DNA of 17,024 nt. Source: Actinobacteria bacterium UBA5182. Lineage in GTDB: Bacteria > Actinomycetota > UBA4738. Each line of letters opens with the position of its first letter. Position 1 is the stretch's first letter. The stretch is from assembly GCA_002413185.1 (NCBI GenBank), contig DHWM01000163.1:1-17024 (forward strand), read 5' to 3'. Shown here in pieces: positions 13,040 through 17,024 of this stretch. The notes beneath the pieces are model-generated. The model was not told the origin of the DNA and searched no databases. It worked only from the letters and a program-made list of their open reading frames with translations. Made by a program: the position numbers and the translations under genes.

Positions 13040-14467
13040 GTGTCCGAACCGCCCCCCATCCAGCCCGGCCCGGGCTCCGGGTCCGAGGACCGGGCTGAGG
13101 CCGACTCCGTCGACCAGACCGACGCCGAAGCCCATCAGGCCGCCCGGCTGAGCCGGACCGGCTCAACGCTCCGGGGGCTCGCCCTCGACATCCGGCCGCT
13201 TCGGGAGTCGCGCGACTACCGCCTCCTGTGGATCGGTGAGCTGATCTCCACCACGGGACGCCAGATCAGCGTGGTGGCCCTCCCTCTGCAGGTGTTCCTG
13301 CTGACCCGCTCGTCTCTCGCGGTGGGCCTGATCGGATTGGTCCAGCTGCTCCCGCTGGTGGGGTTCTCCCTGGTGGGAGGGGCCGTGGCCGACCGCATGG
13401 ATCGTCGCAAGCTGATCCTGGTCACCGAGGCAGGGCTGACCGGCACGAGCGTCCTGCTCGTCCTCGGGGCCATCGCCCATCATCCCCCACTCTGGTACCT
13501 GTACTCGGTGACCGGGATCCAAGCTGGCATCCTCGGGGTCAACAGCCCGACTCGTTCGGCCACCATCCCGAACCTCGTTCCGAGGGACCGGCTGCCCGCG
13601 GCACTCGCCCTCAATCAGGTCATGTTCAACACCACCCTGATCGTGGGACCCGCCCTGGGCGGGTTGATCATCGCTCGCCTCGGCAGCCACGATCCCTACC
13701 AGGGGTTGAAGTGGGCGTATGGCGCCGACGTGGTGACGTTCCTGGGCTCGATCCTCGCGGCGTTCCTCCTCAGCCCGCAGCCGCCGAAGCGGCAGGAGGG
13801 CGAAGAGACCGTCTCCGCCTTCGAGTCCATCCGTCAGGGCTTGGCCTACCTCAAGGGACGGCGGATCCTGATCTCCACCTTCATGATCGACCTGGACGCC
13901 ATGATCTTCGGGATGCCCAGGGCCCTGTTTCCGGTCCTCGCCCTGACGGTGTTCCGAACGGGGCCGGAAGGGCTGGGGCTCCTCTACGCGGCCCCCGCCG
14001 TGGGAGCGCTGCTGGGGGCGCTCACCACCGGATGGGTCGGGCGGATCAAGCGCCAGGGCCTCGCGGTCATCTGGGCCGTCGCGCTGTGGGGAGCGGCGAT
14101 CACGCTCTTCGGGCTCTCCGGTCGGTTCTTCCTCCTGGCGCTGGTGTTCCTGGCCTTCGCCGGCGCGGCGGACGTGGTCAGCGCGGTGTTCCGAAGCACC
14201 ATCCTGCAGCTCTCGGTTCCCGATCGGCTTCGTGGGCGGCTTTCGGCGATCCACATCGCGGTGGTCACCGGAGGGCCACGCCTGGGCGACGTCGAAGCGG
14301 GCGTGGTCGCCTCCCTGGTGTCCCCATGGTTCTCGGTGATCTCGGGCGGCTTGGCGTGCATCGCGGGGGCCATCGTTCTGGTCGGCCTTATCCCAGAGTT
14401 GGGCCGATATCGCGCCGATCATGGTCCACCCGACGAAGATCGGGGAGGCGGTCAAACCTTTTCGTAG
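13040..14467 (+). CDS. MFS transporter, MFS_3 (EntS-like) family
   Basis: A 475-residue exporter-type protein of the major facilitator superfamily, with about 12 membrane helices after a polar 50-residue head rich in Pro, Ser and acidic residues. The segment LRESRDYRLLWIGELISTTGRQ before helix 1 (written here as a short block plus its start), VQLLPLVGFSLVGG, the motif-A loop GGAVADRMDRRKL (about 113-125), NSPTRSATIPNLVPRDRLPAALAL and LNQVMFNTTLIVGPALGG are all standard for the MFS_3 group, which includes enterobactin exporter EntS and many antibiotic and metabolite efflux proteins. The GTG start is supported by the leaderless promoter. The C-terminus is a short polar tail. The substrate is unknown and no siderophore genes lie nearby. 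It converges on the phosphoesterase gene across a 595-bp gap. Confidence 0.9.
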   Translation: MSEPPPIQPGPGSGSEDRAEADSVDQTDAEAHQAARLSRTGSTLRGLALDIRPLRESRDYRLLWIGELISTTGRQISVVALPLQVFLLTRSSLAVGLIGLVQLLPLVGFSLVGGAVADRMDRRKLILVTEAGLTGTSVLLVLGAIAHHPPLWYLYSVTGIQAGILGVNSPTRSATIPNLVPRDRLPAALALNQVMFNTTLIVGPALGGLIIARLGSHDPYQGLKWAYGADVVTFLGSILAAFLLSPQPPKRQEGEETVSAFESIRQGLAYLKGRRILISTFMIDLDAMIFGMPRALFPVLALTVFRTGPEGLGLLYAAPAVGALLGALTTGWVGRIKRQGLAVIWAVALWGAAITLFGLSGRFFLLALVFLAFAGAADVVSAVFRSTILQLSVPDRLRGRLSAIHIAVVTGGPRLGDVEAGVVASLVSPWFSVISGGLACIAGAIVLVGLIPELGRYRADHGPPDEDRGGGQTFS

Positions 14468-14714
14468 TCAGTCCTGACGGTCGTCTTTGACGTTCGCTGG
14501 CAGCTCGGTGGGGTGATTTGACCCCAATTCGACCCGCCGTGAGCACGAAACCAGGCATCGCGCAGGTCATCTCCTGTTGCGGCCGATCCCTCGCCGGTAG
14601 TCATCCATCATACATCGATAGTCGTACGCCCTGGTTAGGTCGCACGATGGAGGGGAAACTAGTACGTTAGTGCTATGTCCCATAGGCCTCAGCGCGTGAT
14701 ACCATCCCTCTCAG

Positions 14715-14777
14715 TCGCGAGCGCCCCCCGGACCGGCTGTTCCCTGTTGGGTCCGCTGTTGGAAGGAGCCCTCGCGA
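14715..14777 (+). other. Nested inverted repeats, candidate structured RNA
   Basis: Outer arms TCGCGAG (14715-14721) and CTCGCGA (14771-14777) enclose inner arms CGGACC (14729-14734) and GGTCCG (14750-14755) around a 15-nt loop; CTGTT occurs three times inside. Both stems are perfect. A candidate -10 box lies 47 bp upstream. It could be an RNA structure or two overlapping protein sites. Confidence 0.35.
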
Positions 14778-14909
14778 TGGTCCCGAGTTCCCGGTCTCAA
14801 ACCGCCTCCCCTATGATTCGGCCCGTGCTCTCCCGGGTCAGCCCTATGCGGTTGCTCCCCCTGGAATCGGCCGTATGAGGGCGGCCTGAAGGAGGGGCGG
14901 CCGAAATCC

Positions 14910-14926
14910 TCCGGATCATTTCCGGA
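14910..14926. other. Short hairpin / operator-like inverted repeat
   Basis: TCCGGA, five bases, TCCGGA. Because TCCGGA is itself a palindrome, the unit is both a direct and an inverted repeat, so it may form a 6-bp hairpin or bind a dimeric protein. There is no T-tract, so an intrinsic terminator is unlikely. Confidence 0.25.
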
Positions 14927-14938
14927 TGCCGACGGTGG

Positions 14939-14990
14939 GCCTAGCGCATCGGTCCCGATGCCGCGGGTCCGATCGGCGCGGGACTAGGGC
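14939..14990 (-). terminator. Possible stem-loop downstream of the phosphoesterase gene
   Basis: GCCTAG (14939-14944) pairs with CTAGGGC (14984-14990) with one bulge, enclosing further short complementary pieces including ATCG/CGAT. It lies 73 bp past the phosphoesterase stop in a high-GC setting where terminators often lack a strong U-tract. The call is weak. Confidence 0.22.
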
Positions 14991-15062
14991 TTTGGGCGGA
15001 GCAGCGGACGGATCCTAGGACGGAGTGCCCAAGCTCGGGTACTTCATGGCACGGAGGTGCGC

Positions 15063-16010
15063 TCAGGTTGCCCAGAACTCGCCCATGGAGGGCCCCGCGG
15101 CACTCCCCGCCTTCCGGACGTGGCCGAGATGGAAACCGTCCTCGATCGTGGAGCAGATCGAGAAGGTGGTGTGATCCACGGTGCTCTGAAACCCCCGCTT
15201 GCCTCCGGTCGCGATCACGATCGTCGGGACGTGACCGCCCCGCATGTACGAGGCGCAGCAACCCGACGTGTCGGACATGTTGGCTTCGTCCCACGTGATC
15301 AGGATGAGCCCGCCGTCCTTGAACGCCGCGCTCGCCAGCACCGGGGCGACGTATGCCTTCAGCCAGTCGTCGCCCGCCTTCACCGTTCCGGAATGCATGT
15401 TGTGGTCGTCGTTCGGCACGATCATGCTGAACGCGGGCGGGGCCTTCAGGCTGCCGGCGAAATCGGTCAGCGGGCGGATGGAATTGCGCATGGGGGCAGA
15501 CGAGGTGACCTCGGTGAAGTACACGAACGGGTTGTGGTGCCGCACGTAGCCGCCCGCATCCGGACCGGTATATCCGGCCTGGGGAAGGTCTTCGAAATAT
15601 CCGGCCCAGCTGAGATGGGCCGCTGCGAGCTGTCCGGCCAGTGTCGCCCCCCCGTATCCGGGTACGCAGGTGTCGCTCTCACATCCGATCGCCGAGCCCG
15701 CGATCATCGACAGGTAATTGGGCAGGCTGGGGTGTCGCCGGGCGAAGAATCTCGTCGCCAGGCCGTAGGTCAAGGAGAGGCGGTTGATGTACGGCGCGCT
15801 GGACTTCCCGATGATCTCCCCGTAGCTGTGGTTCTCCATCACGAACAACCAGACGTGCTTCAGGGAGGGGAGGTGCGGGAGGGGCGAAACGGAAGGGCTC
15901 GCTCCCGACGGCCCGGCCCGGGGACCCGTCCGGCCGCCCGAGGGGACGGCCGACGTGCAGGCCGCCAACACCACCAAGATGGCGAGGAGTGATCGGCGCA
16001 GGATCCTCAT
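15063..16010 (-). CDS. Lipoprotein phosphoesterase (AcpA/phospholipase C family)
   Basis: A 315-residue exported enzyme that should hydrolyse phosphate esters at the cell surface. The signal (MRILRRSLLAILVVLAAC) ends in a lipobox with Cys18, followed by a Pro/Ser/Gly linker to about 48. Conserved metal-site blocks of the phosphoesterase family follow in order: VMENHSYGEI (57-66), ARRHPSLPNYLSMIAG (90-105), HHNPFVYF (158-165), VPNDDHNMHSG (198-208), GDDWL (213-217), LITWDEA (237-243) and DHTTFSICSTIED (279-291). Asn60, His61, Asp201, Asp202 and Asp241 are likely metal or active-site residues by family analogy. Paired cysteines (110/115, 250/251) could form disulfides outside. No strong ribosome binding site precedes ATG 16010, although the signal peptide fixes the start. 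It lies 59 bp after the 44-residue gene on the same strand. Confidence 0.88.
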   Translation of the reverse strand: MRILRRSLLAILVVLAACTSAVPSGGRTGPRAGPSGASPSVSPLPHLPSLKHVWLFVMENHSYGEIIGKSSAPYINRLSLTYGLATRFFARRHPSLPNYLSMIAGSAIGCESDTCVPGYGGATLAGQLAAAHLSWAGYFEDLPQAGYTGPDAGGYVRHHNPFVYFTEVTSSAPMRNSIRPLTDFAGSLKAPPAFSMIVPNDDHNMHSGTVKAGDDWLKAYVAPVLASAAFKDGGLILITWDEANMSDTSGCCASYMRGGHVPTIVIATGGKRGFQSTVDHTTFSICSTIEDGFHLGHVRKAGSAAGPSMGEFWAT

Positions 16011-16069
16011 CGGCTTGTCATGGGAAGGCGAACCTGGTTCGACCGTGCAGGTGCTCGCTCAGTTCTTCC

Positions 16070-16204
16070 TCATGAGGTGTCGCCCCGGCCCCGGCCTTTC
16101 TTGAACAACCATACGCCCACCCCGAGTCCGGCAAGCCCAAGGACGAAGAAAAAGAATCGCTTTCCAATGAGGCCGCCGGGGTGGTTCGGCCGGTGGCGTC
16201 CCAT
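16070..16204 (-). CDS. Small basic membrane protein, 44 aa
   Basis: ATG 16204 to TGA 16070 encodes a product with a basic head (MGRHRPNHPGGLIGKR), one strongly hydrophobic helix (FFFFVLGLAGLGVGVWLF, about 17-34) and a very basic tail (KKGRGRGDTS). The Lys/Arg belts on both sides of the helix fit a single-pass membrane anchor. It begins 15 bp after the DUF3618 stop on the same strand, with a GGGGCGG-like purine stretch as a weak ribosome binding site, so it probably belongs to the holin-X/DUF3618 operon. No family is recognised. A competing longer frame across the same bases (16059-16241) lacks any protein-like pattern. Confidence 0.55.
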   Translation of the reverse strand: MGRHRPNHPGGLIGKRFFFFVLGLAGLGVGVWLFKKGRGRGDTS

Positions 16205-16219
16205 CCGGATCGACCGCCC

Positions 16220-16411
16220 CTACCGCCGAATGCGCTTCCAAACGAAGCGCGCCACGAGCATGCCAGCGACGGCGGCGGCAGCGATGGCCGCCATCTTGGT
16301 GGCCCGCCGCCTCGCCTCCGCGGCCTCGGTCTTGAGCTCCGACAGGCTCTCGGCCAGCTCCTGCCGGGCTCGCTCGATCTCGGTCTTCAAGCGCTCTTCT
16401 CGCGGACCCAC
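16220..16411 (-). CDS. DUF3618-like membrane-anchored helical protein, 63 aa
   Basis: GTG 16411 is chosen because AAGGAGG lies 7 bases upstream on the minus strand, although the frame stays open to 16972. The product is an amphipathic helix (EERLKTEIERARQELAESL, then SELKTEAAEARRRA) leading to a C-terminal membrane helix at about 40-57 and a basic end (KRIRR). The EIERARQELAESL pattern is the hallmark of DUF3618, short actinobacterial proteins almost always encoded beside a holin-X family protein, as here. The function is not established. The start lies 25 bp inside the end of the holin-X gene, so translation is probably coupled. Confidence 0.8.
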   Translation of the reverse strand: MGPREERLKTEIERARQELAESLSELKTEAAEARRRATKMAAIAAAAVAGMLVARFVWKRIRR

Positions 16412-16770
16412 CGAAGATCCTCCTTGATCCGACCCTTCTCGTCCTTCGGGACCACCGACCCAGATGATCGGAGGCCGAGCATGGCCATGAGGGCCAGCAG
16501 CAGCCCGATCAGCACGCACCCACCTCCGACGATGAGGAGCGCCAGCCACCATGGGAACACCACGGCGAGTCCCGCCGCTCCCGCTCCCAGCAGGAACAGC
16601 AGGCCGAACAGCAGGAACAGCGCCCCGCCGGCCCCGATCCCTGCCGCCATCACTTTCTTCTTGAGCCCGGCCTTGGCCCGCTCGGCGGCCAGCTGGAGCT
16701 CGAGCCTCACCAGCCGGTTCGCGGCGGCCACGGTCTCCTTGACCAGGACCGGAAGGCTCCTCCCGCTCAC
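16387..16770 (-). CDS. Holin-X (Phage_holin_3_6) family membrane protein, 127 aa
   Basis: An amphipathic N-terminal helix with Leu/Glu repeats (LVKETVAAANRLVRLELQL, 9-27) is followed by two membrane helices at about 42-65 and 76-99 and a charged tail (PKDEKGRIKEDLRWVREK). This is the layout of the actinobacterial holin-X/DUF1469 family; despite the name, chromosomal copies are not known to lyse cells and probably shape or organise the membrane. GTG 16770 overlaps the stop of the upstream basic-repeat protein as GTGA (16767-16770), and the 3' end overlaps the DUF3618 start by 25 bp. No phage genes are nearby. Confidence 0.83.
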   Translation of the reverse strand: MSGRSLPVLVKETVAAANRLVRLELQLAAERAKAGLKKKVMAAGIGAGGALFLLFGLLFLLGAGAAGLAVVFPWWLALLIVGGGCVLIGLLLALMAMLGLRSSGSVVPKDEKGRIKEDLRWVREKSA

Positions 16771-17024
16771 CGGGTGGAGCTGGACCTTCTGCCGCCGGTC
16801 CGGCCGGTGGACTTCCTCGCCGGGGACTTTCTGCCTGTTGATCGCTTCGCCGTCGACTTCCTGGCGGTGGGCCGCTTCGCCGTCGACTTCCTGGCGGTGG
16901 GCCGCTTCGCCGTGGACTTCCTGGCCGTCGACTTCGCACCCGACCGGGCGGTCCGAGCGGTGGACTTGGCACCGGACCGGGCGGTGCGAGCGGTGGACTT
17001 GGCCGCGGAGGTTGCGCGCTTCGC
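16767..17024 (-). CDS. Basic Lys/Ala/Ser/Thr repeat protein, histone-H1-like tail (partial)
   Basis: The last 85 residues of a protein that begins beyond the window edge. They are almost entirely Lys, Arg, Ala, Ser, Thr, Gly and Pro in short repeats: KSTARTARSGA twice, then RKSTAKRPTA twice and degenerate copies, ending GGRRSSSTR. Such tails occur in histone-H1-like and HupB-type DNA-binding proteins and in some envelope proteins, where they bind nucleic acid or other polyanions. Without the N-terminal domain I cannot tell which. The stop overlaps the holin-X start by four bases, which links this protein to the membrane pair. The coding DNA repeats are listed separately. Confidence 0.72.
   Translation of the reverse strand, partial: AKRATSAAKSTARTARSGAKSTARTARSGAKSTARKSTAKRPTARKSTAKRPTARKSTAKRSTGRKSPARKSTGRTGGRRSSSTR
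16851..16910 (-). repeat. Two identical 30-bp tandem repeats inside the basic-tail gene
   Basis: Units 16851-16880 and 16881-16910 are identical, and a partial, slightly altered third unit begins at 16911. Each codes for ten residues (KSTAKRPTAR register). Base-level identity, not just protein similarity, suggests recent duplication by slippage or recombination. Confidence 0.85.
16931..16996 (-). repeat. Two 33-bp tandem repeats inside the basic-tail gene
   Basis: Units 16931-16963 and 16964-16996 differ at only a few bases and each codes for the eleven-residue KSTARTARSGA register. They lie next to the 30-bp repeats but have a different period, so the tail has grown by at least two separate expansions. 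Confidence 0.75.

Larger units (their letters stand above)
14468..15062. other. 595-bp stretch without a convincing gene, rich in inverted repeats
   Basis: Lies between the convergent MFS and phosphoesterase genes. Short frames exist, the best being ATG 14675 to 14878 (67 codons), but its product has no domain, helix or compositional sign of a protein. That ATG does have a TACGTT hexamer 6 nt before it (14663-14668), the same spacing as the MFS promoter, so a transcript, coding or not, could begin there. The stretch contains nested inverted repeats at 14715-14777, and others at 14867-14904, 14910-14926 and 14939-14990. No tRNA, known riboswitch or insertion-sequence end is recognised. Confidence 0.5.

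Noticed and set aside
13163..14455. 430-codon open frame on the minus strand
   Set aside because: Antisense to the MFS gene and full of Gln, Asp, Arg and Gly repeats; no start signal.
14514..14525. Short inverted repeat (GGGGT, six bases, ACCCC) after the MFS stop, considered as terminator
   Set aside because: The stem is only 5 bp and no T-tract follows.
14724..14729. CCCCCC run, considered as a 6C-type RNA loop
   Set aside because: Only one C run is present, and it is not in a hairpin loop as the 6C motif requires.
16007..16021. Minus-strand mini-frame ATG ACA AGC CGA TGA overlapping the phosphoesterase start as ATGA
   Set aside because: A possible coupling leader, but it has no ribosome binding site and four codons can easily occur by chance.
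16033..16050. GGTTCGA-like T-loop, considered as part of a tRNA
   Set aside because: No acceptor stem, anticodon arm or D loop can be folded around it.
1..17024. CRISPR array, insertion sequence, integrase or phage module
   Set aside because: No regularly spaced repeats, transposase, integrase or attachment-site repeat was seen. The holin-X protein is a chromosomal family member and not evidence of a prophage.

Overview
This is high-GC DNA whose gene content points to an actinobacterium, most likely an uncultured soil lineage. The evidence is a DUF2630 protein, a holin-X/DUF3618 pair, MFS_3 and AcpA-like families, GTG and TTG starts, and TAnnnT -10 boxes placed 6-7 nt before start codons, as in leaderless actinobacterial mRNAs. 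I cannot name the genus.

Layout. (1) 1-1321 (+): the C-terminal ATPase end of a NarL-type histidine kinase, then the decayed remains of a phospholipase D-family gene (about 400-970), then a 55-residue two-helix membrane protein. (2) 1355-2167 (-): a lipoprotein amidase of the peptidoglycan-recognition fold. (3) 2369-5880 (+): a MacB/LolD-type ATPase (TTG start) and a 943-residue FtsX-type permease joined by an ATGA overlap. (4) 5914-6156 (-): DUF2630. (5) 6317-8776 (+): an OmpR-type response regulator, its sensor kinase 3 bp later, and a 61-residue membrane protein. Direct repeats with an 11-bp period lie in front of both the regulator and the small gene. (6) 8792-9376 (-): a GNAT acetyltransferase. 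(7) 12918 down to 9435 (-): a rhodanese, a 109-residue membrane protein, a Ser/Thr-rich anchored 84-residue protein, ApbE (interrupted by a one-base frameshift), a bis-heme ferric-reductase-like membrane protein and an Asp-box repeat protein. The last four overlap each other. (8) 13040-14467 (+): an MFS_3 transporter, divergent from the rhodanese. (9) 14468-15062: about 600 bp without a convincing gene but with several inverted repeats. (10) 15063-16010 (-): a lipoprotein phosphoesterase. (11) 16070-17024 (-): a tight cluster made of a histone-H1-like basic repeat protein (cut by the window edge), a holin-X membrane protein, DUF3618 and a 44-residue membrane protein.

How it fits together. The window is largely envelope biology: wall hydrolysis, substrate extrusion, envelope sensing, membrane electron transfer, secreted phosphatase. 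The most system-like unit is the flavinyltransferase/ferric-reductase operon, which lacks a recognisable flavin-carrier protein and carries a poorly explained beta-propeller-like partner. The most specific regulatory prediction is that the response regulator controls its own leaderless promoter and that of the 61-residue protein. I see no CRISPR array, insertion sequence, tRNA or rRNA. All functional calls rest on motifs read by eye; no search was run.
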